Assembly (NCBI GenBank): GCA_001598975.1
Contig: BBXU01001900.1
Span: forward strand, 1 to 64,000
Direction: 5' to 3'
Source: Parachlorella kessleri
Lineage: Eukaryota; Chlorophyta; Trebouxiophyceae; Chlorellales; Chlorellaceae
Length of the DNA: 64,000 nt
A model generated the notes under the pieces. The model was not told the DNA's origin and made no database searches. It saw only the letters and a program-made list of their open reading frames with translations. How positions within the stretch are numbered: the first letter of the stretch is position 1; every line of letters starts with the position of its first letter. The position numbers and the translations under genes are program-made. Positions 45,650-56,797 of the stretch are shown here, piece by piece.

Positions 45650-47578
45650 ATGCAACTCGATAGGCTGCCAGTTGAGGTGCTGGAGTTGGTACTTGCACAC
45701 CTTAGCTTGAAGGACAGGTGAGAGCCCCTCCAGGCGTTTTAATTCTGCTGTAGTTTTGCTGGAGACTGCACAAAAGGTGCTCAGAATGCAGCCCTTTCAG
45801 GTTCTACAGAGTGCCTGACGCAATCACCAACAAGCCTGTATGTCGCTCTATTGAAGTCTGAAGCTGCTGTATGTGGTTTGGCATGTGGCGGACCCGCACA
45901 CCTTGGCAGTCCGTCGTAATTGCGTGCCGCCCTTGCTCAACTTTGACTGACTAACTTGTGTGCAGAGTGGCAATTCTCAGCAGCAGCAAGGCCCTGAGTG
46001 TTACCGGATGCAGCCTGAAGTTGCTTGGCGAGGAGCTGGACATAACCGTTCAAGAGCAGCACCTGACCAGCTTCCAGCTGTGGTTGCGCAACAGGCGCTG
46101 GCCCCTGGGCAGCCTGAAACTCACAGCCAGCAGCAGCAGCCCACAGGCATCCGCGGACTTGCTGCAGGAGCTGCTTGCTAGCTCGGTCCACACGCTGTCC
46201 GTCACATGGACCGGCCCCTATGTGCTCTGCAGCCCAGCAGCAGTGCCAGCGCCTTCGCTTCAGCAGCTCACAGTCACGGTCACCGGGTCTATCGAGATTC
46301 ACAGCAGCCTCAGTCGCCTCGCCTCCCTCACAACGCTGACTTTGGTGCAGTCGCAAGGGTCCGCTGTGCCCTACTTCACCCTCCAGCCAGGGTGGCTACC
46401 CAGGAGCCTGGAAGCGCTACAGTTTGTGAAGTTGTGCCAATGTCCCTTTCAGCCTGGTGGTGACTTCCCCGAGAAGCTGCAGCACCTTGGCCTGCTTTTT
46501 GAGGCTAATTACAGCCTGGGCCTAGAGGCATTTCCAACTTTGTGGCGTGCGACAACCCAAACCACCTCATGGCTGCCGCGATTCGGCGGCCTCATCTCAC
46601 TACATCTTGCTGGCTCGCACCTGGAGGCCGTGCCAGACCACCTGGCCGTCCTGACAAGGCTTCAGAGGCTGACCCTTCGGTGTGGTGTTGAGCTGCATGG
46701 CGACCCCTGGATGCTGCCCCTGCTGGGCATGCTGCAGCTGACGTTCCTTGACCTGGGCTGGAGAGGCCTTGAACGAGTGCCGGACGGCATCCTGCGCTTG
46801 CCCAAGCTGCAGGTAGGCAGCAGGTGGCGTTTGGTGCAATGAAGAAAAAACAGAAACAGGTAGCTCTCTGGAAACTAGCTTAAGGATACCCTTGTGACTG
46901 TCGTGAGTGACGCATGCACGCTAAGCTAACTGCCTCTATGTGCCCTGCACGACTGCCCTTATTTCATCCGCCACTTGCTCGTCTGGCGCTCCCATGCGGT
47001 CTCCCATGTACATAAACGCTGCGCACGTCGTGCGATCTTCTTGACTGCGGATGTGCTTCAATGGGTGCTGTAGCGCCCCCCATGCCAGGCTAGATTAGGC
47101 GTTCCCCCCTGCCAGGCAAGACAGCCCCTGCTGAGCAGCGAGCAGCGTGTCGCTATTGCAGCCTAGCCGGCCACTCCGCCGTCTTTGTGCTACCGGGCCT
47201 GCCATCGTCACCCCGCCCAGCCCGTCACCACCGCTGCCAGCTAACAAGAGCCTGCTATGGTCCTGCTCTGCCCTCATGCAGGTCCTCCGGCTGGATGGCA
47301 ACCCCCAACTGGACCCCATTGTGCTGCCCTTCTCTCGAGCCACTGCGCCTATCACCCACCTCGCCCTGGATCTTCTCCATGTCATGGGGTCGTATGACGA
47401 GCTGGGTCCGCTGCGGAGCCTGAGGCGGCTGGAGGTGTGCCACGACATGAGCATCTGGTCAGGCTACCATGACACCTTTTTGCTGGGGGTCGACGAGCTG
47501 GCCCTGGGCTGCTGGCAGAAGATTGTTTGGGGTGTCTGCTGCCGAAGTGCCTGGCCTGCAGGGCTTCTTCATATCTGA
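45650..47578 (+). CDS. F-box protein with leucine-rich repeats, three exons, about 403 aa
   Basis: Exons: 45650-45717, 45966-46812, 47282-47578; phases agree. The N terminus MQLDRLPVEVLELVLAHLSL continuing KDRVAILSSSK is an F-box (LP.E.L..VL..L...D), the part that binds SKP1 in SCF ubiquitin ligases. LRR-like rungs follow: LISLHLAGSHLEAVPDHLAV, LTRLQRLTL, LTFLDLGWRGLERVP and RLPKLQVLRLDGNPQLD. The last exon stops at TGA 47576-47578. In the +1 frame a more protein-like tail continues (VPGLQGFFISEFEYGMAVLR ... VEVDIVYDYW) to TAA 47673-47675, so there is either a frameshift near 47520-47560 or an unseen splice. The target is unknown. Confidence 0.75.
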
Positions 47579-47675
47579 GTTCGAGTATGGGATGGCAGTA
47601 TTGAGAGACACACTGGACTCTTTGCGGCAGGCTTGGCCAGGTGTTGAGGTTGACATTGTGTATGATTACTGGTAA

Positions 47676-48531
47676 GGGTGGCAGGTAGTGCGGTAAAGAG
47701 ATAGGGGCGGACAGTGCTGTATGTTACTTATATATGCCTAGCTAAGCAATGTTTTAACGGCTTACGCAAGGCAGGGGCCCTGTTGAAGGGCAAGGGAGAC
47801 AGGGTGCCGAGGTTGCCAAAAACACTGCTTAGGAGTGAGGGACGTGTCACTCGTGATGCCTTCCCTTTGACTTATAATGATCCCATGTCACCGATCTCGA
47901 TGCATTTCGAGTTATATTGCGTCTCAACACCTCCCGCGATAGTTGTTGAGGGTGGGGGCACTGCACATAGAGGATGGGGTAACCTGTATGGGGTAGGGGT
48001 GACCTGTACTGGCAAGGCTGGATGCAGGTATGCTCATAACTCAAGCACGATGCAACTGCAGTGTCACCTGGAGGCTTTGTTGGGCAAGCTCTCTGTGTAC
48101 TTTCATATCAGCGTTGAAAAGTCATCACAAGCTCTCTCCCAAAAAGTGGGTCATGTACGCTGCAGCTGATTCGGACCAACGAGGCTAAGCACCTACGTTG
48201 CCTTTATCATCAAAGCCCCGTAACAGGGAATCAGTGCAAACCCAACCCTGGCAGCCCAGCCGCACTCAGTGAGGTACCACTCAGCTTCACATGCCGCAAC
48301 GTACACTTCTCGACCCCAAAGTCCCCAGTGTCAGACTCTGGGACTCTTGAGGCTTCCATGGAGCCAAACTTACCTTCAATCCCTCGCTGGTACAAGGCCC
48401 CCAGCCCTGTTTACAGCTGTCTGTGAACACGTGGGCTATGCACATAGTTGGCGTCCGCAGCCGTGACCATCATAGTCTTGGCTCCCGCCGCTTGGCAAGC
48501 TACCAGCTAGGGGCACGCGAGCATGCCACTG
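47676..48531. other. Spacer, 3' side of two convergent genes
   Basis: No gene or repeat was recognised. It contains the 3' ends of the F-box/LRR gene (plus) and WBP11 (minus). Confidence 0.4.
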
Positions 48532-51500
48532 TCACAAGGCCCCCAGCTCCTTCATGCTGTCCATGAAATCGGAGTACTTCTTGTCCATGGTTGTCCTGCC
48601 GCCCTCCGCTGCTGCAGCCGCCGCTGGGGCTGGCCTGTGCACTGAGGGGGCTAATGTGCCGACGGACCTGCACAACACGGCCGATGCGCAGTAGTAACAG
48701 GTGCACGGCTGCTGCGGTGTTCAAAACGACATGCGTGGCTCTGCTCTTCAGCCGCAGGGTGGAGAGCCACTCGCATAGGCGGCAGTTCTGAAAGTCCTTC
48801 CCACTTCATAACAACTAGTTGCCCTTAGATGGCCGGCTCGGTATCCAGGTCGGGAGGGACATGGCCTGCCAACCTTCCATGTCCTTATCACAGCCAGTGG
48901 ATTTCATGCTTGGGAGTTGGTGACCCCTGCGTGACCCTAAATTACCCGGGCACCCCACCTGGGAACTAGCCCAAATCCTGGCCCTGTGTCCACCCTGGCA
49001 GCTGGCTTGGGCTTCGCCTTGGGCGCCTCCCTCCGGACCAGCAGGTTGGCTGGCACCATGGACGTCACTGCAGCACATCAGGGTGGGCAGCGGGAGCTGT
49101 TTCAAGGTGGGACAAGTTTCCACCTGGAGCCTCCCTCTGTAACAATATCTTGCACCCAGGACGTACAGACTTGCACGATTGATGCCAAGGTTGCATACCC
49201 CACTTGTGGTCCTGTCCCTCCGGCAGCGGCAGCAGCAGCACACTTGCAAATGCAACGTCCATGCCATGGTTACGCACCTCGCTTGTCGTCCTGTGCCTTG
49301 GGCAGGGGCACCACCGTTGACTTGGCGGAGATGGTGCCGCCTCGCGCCCCCGCCGGCTTGCCGCCGCCAGCCCCTGCCGCTGGCTCCGCTGCTGCCTGTG
49401 CCTGTGCGGCGGGAGCATGTGCTGTGGGCGGTGGTCCTGCATGGCGCGGTGGCCGGGGAACACGTAGGGGTTTGGGTGGGACGGATGAGAAAACTTCGTT
49501 AGGTTGCAATGGAACACAAACCATAGCGGTGACGAGTCTAGGCTCATTCCCCTGCTGCTAAGGCTGAAGAGCCCCGCAACCCCGCACAAAGCTCAGCTTT
49601 GGCGAGTTGCATGCCTTGCGCCCAACTTCAGCCCACACAGCATCCCAGAGGCAAACATGTGATGCTCTGACGTGGGCTTCTCACCCTGCGGCGGGCGCGG
49701 CATGAGCATGAAGGGCGGCGGCGGCATGGGTGGCGGCGGCAGCGGCAGGCCGTAAGGCGGCAGCATCATCGGGGGCGGCCCCGGCGGCGGCGGCAACGCC
49801 GCTGCGCCGCCGGGCGCTGCTGCTGCAGTAGCCGCCGGTGGTGCCGCCGGCCCTGCTGCTCCTCCCGATGGCGGGCCTGCTGCAGTTGCTGCTGTTGACC
49901 CAGGGGGAGGGCCGGGCGGGGGCGGGAGCACAAAGCCTGCACGGAGGAGTAGCATGCGAGGTTTGTGACATGCATGAAAAGAGTTGCAGCTTCCTTGCAA
50001 ACTTTCCCACAGGACAGGGCTTCGAGTCCAATTGCCACCTCCTCAAACGGGCAGCGCACAGAAACTTGTTGCACTGTCAGCTCCAACCTCCCCTGTCACC
50101 ATCAGTGCTCACAAAATCCTCACAAGCCAAGGGAATCCCCAGCATGCCACAGAACCCCTTTAACAGACGATGGGATGACTTGGCTCACCTGGAGGAGGCC
50201 CAAGGGGGGGCGGCAGCGGGGAGGACCCAGGCGGAGGTCCTGGGGGTGGAGGCAAAGGCGCCGCACCTGCAAGCGTCACTGCAAATGGTCGTCAGCGTAG
50301 CAAGCTCGCTGCTTACTTTTTCACCTGTGCGTGTTCAGCCAAATTCATGAACCCAACCTCCATGCGAGCTTCATGTAGCATGCATATGAAACTTACCGGT
50401 CCAGGGTAGCAGTGGACAGGAATATACGCAGAAGACTGTTTTACAGTTCCCTTGCACCCAGCACAGCTTGAGCCTCCTTAGCCATGTGACAGGAGCGCTG
50501 GGGTATTAGGCACAGGTGCCCCAGTACCCCTCAGTACTCTACCGGGGACCCTTCCGCGGTGCAGCGCACCTGGTGGCGCAGGCCCTGCTGGCATTGGCGG
50601 CGGCCGTGGCGGCGGCGGCAAGTGGGGCGCGGGGCCGGAAGGTAGGGGAGGCGGCTTTGGCACAGGCAGAGCTGGCTTGTTGCTGCTAGGCCCCGCCTCA
50701 TCCTTGTACCTGCACCCGTGGAACGGACCGTGCCCAGGTTGGACTCTGCCATCAACAATCGTAGGTCTCCAAGCATGGTTCCCATGCCGTGTCCTGCCAT
50801 GCAGTGCTGCATACATGGCTGCTTGCGGGTCAGCCATCATACGTGCATCCGTGACCGCGCTTAGCCATGGGAGTTTAGCGCGGGGTGGATCGACAGCTGT
50901 TCACCACTACACCCGGGCTAAAAGACTGCAACCCCGCACACACAGGAACCCCTCACTGCATTATGGGGTGATTCAGGACTGCAGCCGTGGAAGGGTCCGG
51001 GGTGATGCAAACATCACCGGCTCACACCCACATTCCTCCATTGTGATGGCAAGGTCAACTGGCTCTTATGCGAACACCCTGCACAGTAGCAGGCTTACCG
51101 CTGCGGCTTGCCGGGAGGAGGGATGCCCAGCGGGTTCAGGGTGGGGTGGAAGTACACGCTGTCTTCGGGCCGCCGCTGCACCTCAGGTATGACGTCATCC
51201 ATATAGTCTTTCATGTGCTCCTCCTGCAGCAAAAGGCAGTGAGCGAGGTGAGCAAATTCTGTGCACACAACCACCATCAGGCAGCCTGCTGAAAAACAAG
51301 CAACAAATACTCACACAAACACTACTCCATGCTTTCCGTCCCCTAACTCTTGTTCCGCCACCTGGACAACGTACCTCCTTTACCCATGCTGCACATGGAA
51401 ACACCTGTAATGAGAACCTTCAGCTGTGAATTGCAGGCACCACATTGACACCCCCACTGCGCTGCTATCACTCTCTGCGTACCCACCCACCATCTTGCGC

Positions 51501-52399
51501 TTGATGGCCTGGTCGTACGCCGACTGCAGCGCTTTCTTGCGCAGGCGCAGCGTGGGGTTCATTTTGCCCTGCTGCTCCTGCTCGATGATCTCCTTCAGCT
51601 GCTCTTTCAGAACCTCAGGATCATCCCTGCACCCACCAGCCATTACGCACCGCTAGTAAGTAGGGCAGGATGGTTAAATTGAGAGGCTTGCTCCAATTCA
51701 AACCCCTCCCTTAAATGCCTTAAATCGGCATTGCAGCCGGACATTCCTGCTTTGCAAGGAAATATAAGCGCAAGCTTGCTCCACCATTGCCACCCAAGGT
51801 GGTCTTGCAGGTCTTCAGAAGCGTCCAGGCACCCCAACCAGACTCCAACTACAATACTGCTTGTTGATACATAAGCGGCTGCCAGGCTTGTTGAGCACTC
51901 CTGTATCACCTAGACCCATGACTGGCACTGATGTCGCATTTGAGCACGCAACCATTGGCTCTACTCTGAGCTGCGAAGAAGCTCCCCAGCTTCAAGCTTC
52001 CCTCATTTAAACCCATGCCACCATGAGCAGAACCTCTCAAATGCTGGCCGAGTGCCGCTAGTGCCCGCTCACCGCTTGGAGAAGGCATCACGCTGCAGCT
52101 GCCGCTCTTTCTTATTCCTAGCGATTTCTTTGGCACGCTGCGCCTTCCTGCAGCGCCCGCCACGATGTGGCTTGAGTAAAGACAAACGTCAGGCCACCAC
52201 GAGTGCAGTTGTGAGGGCTTTATAGCCCTCCCACACTGGCTGCCCTGACCTATGTGTCACCACTTTATCGTACAGGTAGTCACAGCAGCAGGCCGGGCTG
52301 CTGCACATTTCCACGTAGGTTCAGATGCACAATATCAACAAGAACCCACCTAAAGGCGTCAGCAGGGTTCATCTCCCGGCCTCCCTTCTTCTTCACCAT
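48532..52399 (-). CDS. WBP11: WW-domain-binding protein 11 homolog (splicing factor), ten exons, 395 aa
   Basis: WBP11 is a nuclear spliceosome-associated protein whose Pro-rich stretches bind WW domains. Exons, 5' to 3' on the minus strand: 52399-52350, 52147-52073, 51626-51491, 51223-51099, 50709-50570, 50266-50189, 49936-49685, 49436-49278, 49067-48959, 48595-48532. All phases match (1188 nt). The N terminus MVKKKGGREMNPADAFRKAQ, then a basic coiled stretch (KEIARNKKERQLQRDAFSKR), fits the conserved WBP11 start. DDPEVLKEQLKEIIEQEQQG is the next conserved helix. The middle, from exon 5, is Pro/Ala/Gly-rich (LPPPPGPPPG, GPPPMMLPPYGLPLPPPP). The conserved C terminus is present: ATISA-like GGTISAKSTVV, MVPANLLVRREAPKAK, and the final KKYSDFMDSMKELGAL. 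It is shorter than animal WBP11 (about 640 aa), closer to algal/plant forms. Confidence 0.88.
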
Positions 52400-52795
52400 C
52401 TTGGCAAGATGCTTATATGCTGGTGCTGCTCAGCCCTGCCCCAACGGGCCTTTGCTGGGGTGCTGCAGACTAATGACACTGCAACTGAAATCGTTCCTTT
52501 CGAGTCCCCAAGCTGCTAGGTGCACAGCTTCTGAAGTTTCTCAAGAGCCCACTCTCCACTAGCTCAGCGACGAAAAGCGGCCTAAATTTCTGTCGATACA
52601 TCCATTTGCAAGCTTGATTGATCTGTTGGAAAGGACTTGGCATACGTCCCGCCTGACTCATACTTTACTACTCTTTTGGGAACACATTTCTCAAGAAAAC
52701 TGGCCTTTGATGCAACCAGGGAACTGCCCTACAACCTGATCGCCTCAAAGATTACTTGTGCAGCAGAAGACGGGGTACTGCCCAAACACCCGGCG
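52400..52795. promoter_or_regulatory. 396-bp divergent intergenic region, WBP11 / mitochondrial carrier
   Basis: WBP11 starts at 52399 (minus) and the carrier at 52796 (plus). The frame upstream of 52796 is open back to about 52637, so a longer carrier N terminus from an upstream start cannot be excluded. No named motif was recognised. Confidence 0.45.
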
Positions 52796-55700
52796 ATGGC
52801 AGACTTGGAGAACTTTGAAGTCGCCATTGCCAACCCGTTTTCGTATGATGGACTTACTTATCAAGGGGTAAGCCTATCAACCTTGTTTGTCGTGGGGTTC
52901 GGGCTGCCAGCAGTGACCTATTGGGAGATTACTACGAGCTGGCCCACATGCTGTCGTGGCATGATGACGGCGTGGTAGGGCACCGCAAGCGGCTGCAGCT
53001 GTTGTTGCTGCGTTTTGCGACGTTTTCTTTCTTCTGCCAGCCCGTTGGTGGCTCCGTGTGCAGCCTGCAGGCGTGGATGGAAGTCCAGGTCCGACAGGTT
53101 TGGGTTTGCCCACCTACACGCATGACCTCGTGTACTAGCAGCTGCCGTTGTGCCCTGCAGCACATGGTGGCTGGAGCTATAGCAGGGATGGGAGAACACC
53201 TCGCTATGTGAGTGTGCCGCTCAACACCTTCGCCCCTTGTGCTGGGGCCGCCTACACAGACTCTGCCCAGGGTATCCAAGTTGGTGCTACCCTCAGCGCT
53301 GGACCCACGCTAATTGGGATGAATACCTACCGGTCTGTCTGCAAGCATTATTCAAGTGGCTGCCTCTACCCCTCGGCAGGTACCCTGTGGACACCATGAA
53401 GACCCAGATGCAGGCGGTGGTGCAGCCTGGGCAGCAGGTAGGCCGCTGTGTGGTGTGAGGCCCGGAAAGCCGTTCTTTCAACCGTGTAACGGTCAACCAG
53501 CGGGCTGACCTGGCCTGTCCCGGTGTGGGTGGAAACGCATGGCGTCCTGCCACTGCTGGGCGGCCAGCCAGGGAGGTGGGCACGGGGGCAGTGGCGCGCC
53601 CCCATGTCGTGGTTTGCAGTGGTAAACAAAAAATGAACCTTGTCAGCATCGTAACCGGTTGTATGCCGGGTCTGTCATGACCCCCAGGTACATGACTGAA
53701 CAATCCAGATGTGGAGAGGGTGTATTCTACTGTGCAATGCAGCTCCAAGCCTCCTTCCCGCGAGTTATGGCGGGCATCATGCAGAGAGAGGGGCTGTTTG
53801 GACTCTACCGGGGTGCAACCGCCGTGGCGCTAGGAGCAGGGTGAGGTTTCTAGGATCATTGGGAGAGACGAGTGTGGGTATCCACTGCTGGTTCTGGTTG
53901 TTTGTCCGTAAGTTCGGACTCTACCGGGGTGGTTCGTCCCTGGCGCTGAGACCGGGGTGAGAGCCTCACTGAGAGTTGTGTGGGAGGGCACTCGCTTGGG
54001 CTGGTTGCTTGGAAGCAAATTTTGGCGGGGACTACAGCTAGGTGGCTGGAGATGGCGTCGGCACAGTGTCTGGCAGGGGGCTGCAACATGATCTCCAGAT
54101 GCAGCAGCCAGCTGGGAGGTTCTCTGCAAGCCTCTCGGACTCCCCGAAGTTGACACAGCTCAATGCTTAAGGTGGCTCAAGGGTTTGCTGTGGGTTGGAC
54201 CCGACCATGCTATTTGTAGTAACCAGCCCTGCAGGCCTGCCCAAGCACTTCTGCCTACCACCCTACCCTGCAAGATCAGGCTGCCTGCTGAGCCCGCTGC
54301 CCTGCAGGCCCGCCCGCGCCCTCTACTTTGCCGCCTACCCTGCTCGATGAGTTCTTCTGCTGAGCCTGCTGTGCCTGCTGCCCCGCAGGCCCGCCCACGC
54401 CCTCTACTTTGCCGCCTACGAGCAGGCCAAGGAGCTGCTGGGCGGCAACAGGGCGGGGCACCACCCGCTGGCGGCCTCTACAGCAGGCACCATCGCGGTG
54501 GTGGTGAATGACGGGTTCATGACGCCCTGGGACGTGGTCAAGCAGCGCATGCAGGTGGGCAGCAAGGCGGGGAGGGGGACAAGGGGGCCTGTTTGTGGGG
54601 GGCCATTATTTTTTCGGGTTTTTTTTTGCTTCTCAGGGTTTCCCGCCCTGGGACGCGGTTGAAGAATCGCATGCACGAGAGGGGCTTGCAAGGCTGGTGA
54701 GGCTGTTGAAGAAGGGCGAGTGTTCCCTGTCGTGATTGTGGAGGTGGTTTGTTTTGGGCTCTCAGGGGAAGTCGCCTTGGGACGTGGTCAAGCAGGGCAT
54801 GCAGGTGGGGCAGTGAGGAAGAGGAAGGGGGCGAGGAGGCCTGCTAGTGGCGGGGCAGTTTGGAAGTACTTAGGGGGAGTGCTTTTTCAGGGTTCACGGC
54901 TCTGTGGCGTTGCGAGGCAGCGGATGCAGGACCCAAAGGTGGTGGCAAAGGGGATTATGTCGGATTTGGATGTGCTCTACCCTGCTCCGGTGGGCTTCAC
55001 CCCGACTGCCTGAGGCTTGGGTGCCTTAACCAGAGTCTATCTTTCAAGGCTTGTCATGGCTTGTCATGGTGTGCAGGTGGCTAACAGTCCCTACCGCGGC
55101 CTCATGCACTGCATAGCTACCACCTGGAGGCAAGAAGGCCTGCGAGCCTTCTACAAGTCGTATTGGACAACGGTGCGTGGTTGTGGGATGCGTGGTTCTG
55201 TGAGGAGCCACTAAGTTTGTCATAACCTGGGCATGAGGATTCTGGTGTTGCGTAGGAGGCCTGTTTTAGTTGCTTTCTTCAGTTGCTTTCTTCAGTCGCG
55301 CTGACGGGACTAGGTCCTTGCTCGCTGTGGCTGCCACCCTCAAAGCAAGGTCCAGCGTGCCATTTGGGTGTTACTGCTGACCTTGCATGATCTTAAATTT
55401 GGTCCCCAACAGCAGGGTGACAACCCATGAAGCCAATATAGTCATCCTTTGTCACCATGGCCCTCCTTATGCCTGCTAGGTTGTGAACAGCCCTGCTGGC
55501 CCACCATGTTTGGCACTGCCCTGGCCAGTCCCCTAATGCGTTTTGTTGACCCCCCTGACTTGGTTCTCTGCTGCCGCAGTTGGTCATGAACCTCCCATAC
55601 ACAGCCCTGCACTTTCCGGTGTATGAGAGCGCTAAAAAGCTGGTGACAAGTGACCACAGAGAAGAGGAGGGCCTAGCAGTGCAGGTGGGATAGGATAGGC

Positions 55701-56797
55701 GAAAATGTGATGGCTTAAATGGCATGATGTGGTCATCCCATGGTGTTCATCAGAGCCATGTTGACGAAGGTGGGCTATAGCACCGCAGGTGGCTTGTGTT
55801 TTTGATGTGCTTAGGGAGTTACGGTCAAATGCGTTGGCAGACAATGCAGCTGCTGACACGCTACCGGCAAGGGCAGGATCTATCGTTGTAGGTGGGCAGT
55901 GGTGGTGTAGCATTACAGAAAGCTTTCTGGCGCATTGTGTAAGTGGCTTGGAGGAGGTACCCCCCTGAGCCCCTCTTATATCAGAAAATCCTGCAAGCGG
56001 CGCTGTGCTGGGTACCGTGCAGCTGCTAGCCGGTGGCGTGGCGGGCGGCGTGGCTGCGGCAGCCACAACGCCATTGGATCTTGTGAAGACCCGGCTGCAG
56101 CTAGAGGGGCTAGAGGCGGGGGCAGCAAGATATGGCACCATGTCTGTGGTGAGTAATGTGGCTTGTGATGGTAGCAGGCAGCCAGAGAGAGGGTGGGGGG
56201 GGGAACCGTACCGACAGGCCTGGACCCAGGCTTGTTACCGGGCTCTGCCGTAGCGCCAGGGCTGTGGAAAGTATAGCTACACAGCGTTGAGTTTTAGCAG
56301 TATGAGGAGACGTAGTGTTTGCAGCAGCCCTCCCGGTGGCCGTCCACAGGTTTCTTTGCAGGTTTTGGCTGCTTCCATTGCTTATTGCATGAACTCCATG
56401 CCAGCCACCTTTTCTTGGTGCCCTCAACCAACTGTCTTCCTGCCCCTGTGCTGCGACAAGTCGCTTGCGCGGCGGGGTGCGGTCCTGGAGCGGGTGCTTT
56501 CCCCATCTTACGGTAATGCGTGTGTAGCTTAATAGCTTCTGTAGCTCTGTCTCTTTCCTTCCACTGCTGTGCCGGGGCGCGCGGAGTGTGAACCGTGCTG
56601 ACGGGACTGTTCTGTGTTGACCCTGCCTGCAGGCACCGGTGCTGCGGCAGATTGCCCGTGAGGAGGGGTTTGCCGCCCTGTGGAGTGGCTGGGCGCCCAG
56701 GGTGCTCTTCCACATACCCTCCGCAGCCGTGTGCTGGGGCATCTATGAGTCAGCCAAGCGGCTGCTGGGCGGGCGACAGCAGCAGCAGCAGCGGTGA
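52796..56797 (+). CDS. Mitochondrial carrier, mitoferrin-like iron transporter, about 334 aa
   Basis: Inner-membrane carrier; the mitoferrin subfamily imports iron into mitochondria. Exons: 52796-52867, 53161-53207, 53380-53437, 53743-53840, 54389-54554, 55077-55172, 55580-55684, 55892-55938 (or only 55919-55938), 55998-56148, 56633-56797 (TGA). Phases agree. Three carrier repeats each carry the signature: YPVDTMKTQMQ, TPWDVVKQRMQ and TPLDLVKTRLQ. The first repeat, HMVAGAIAGMGEHLAMYPVD, closely follows the mitoferrin pattern (AG..AG..EH..M.PVD.-.KT.MQ). Later come LYRGATAVALGAGPAHALYF, MNLPYTALHFPVYE and LWSGWAPRVLFHIPSAA. The C terminus is a short poly-Gln (RQQQQQR). The start MADLENFEVA is the first ATG of the open stretch. 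TGTAA, a likely polyadenylation signal, lies at 56810. Several exon edges are duplicated within introns. Confidence 0.85.
53798..53961 (+). repeat. Duplicated 3' edge of carrier exon 4
   Basis: TTTGGACTCTACCGGGGTG...GGCGCTAGGAGCAGGGTGAG (53798-53845) recurs, altered, at 53913-53961 as TTCGGACTCTACCGGGGTG...GGCGCTGAGACCGGGGTGAG, splice donor included. Confidence 0.8.
54287..54419 (+). repeat. Duplicated 5' edge of carrier exon 5
   Basis: The acceptor plus exon start CAGGCCCGCCCGCGCCCTCT (54305) recurs at 54386 as CAGGCCCGCCCACGCCCTCT. Both copies continue ACTTTGCCGCCTAC, and both keep a pyrimidine/GCAG acceptor. The true exon uses the second. Confidence 0.85.
54516..54938 (+). repeat. Four-copy, about 120-130-bp repeat of the carrier exon 5 end and intron start
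   Basis: Copies of the signature-motif coding sequence begin near 54528 (true exon, GACGTGGTCAAGCAGCGCATGCAG), 54647 (decayed), 54776 (GACGTGGTCAAGCAGGGCATGCAG) and 54897 (decayed but open). Copies 2 to 4 are each preceded by a TCTCAG or TTTCAG acceptor-like site. Copies 3 and 4 also keep a GT donor. Confidence 0.8.

Noticed and set aside
45801..45837. A possible small exon after the F-box exon (RFYRVPDAITNKP)
   Set aside because: Including it breaks the phase with the next exon, while joining 45717 directly to 45966 gives a smooth F-box continuation.
47714..48169. A 151-codon plus-strand open frame after the F-box/LRR gene
   Set aside because: No recognisable domain and no splice context; it lies between two convergent genes.
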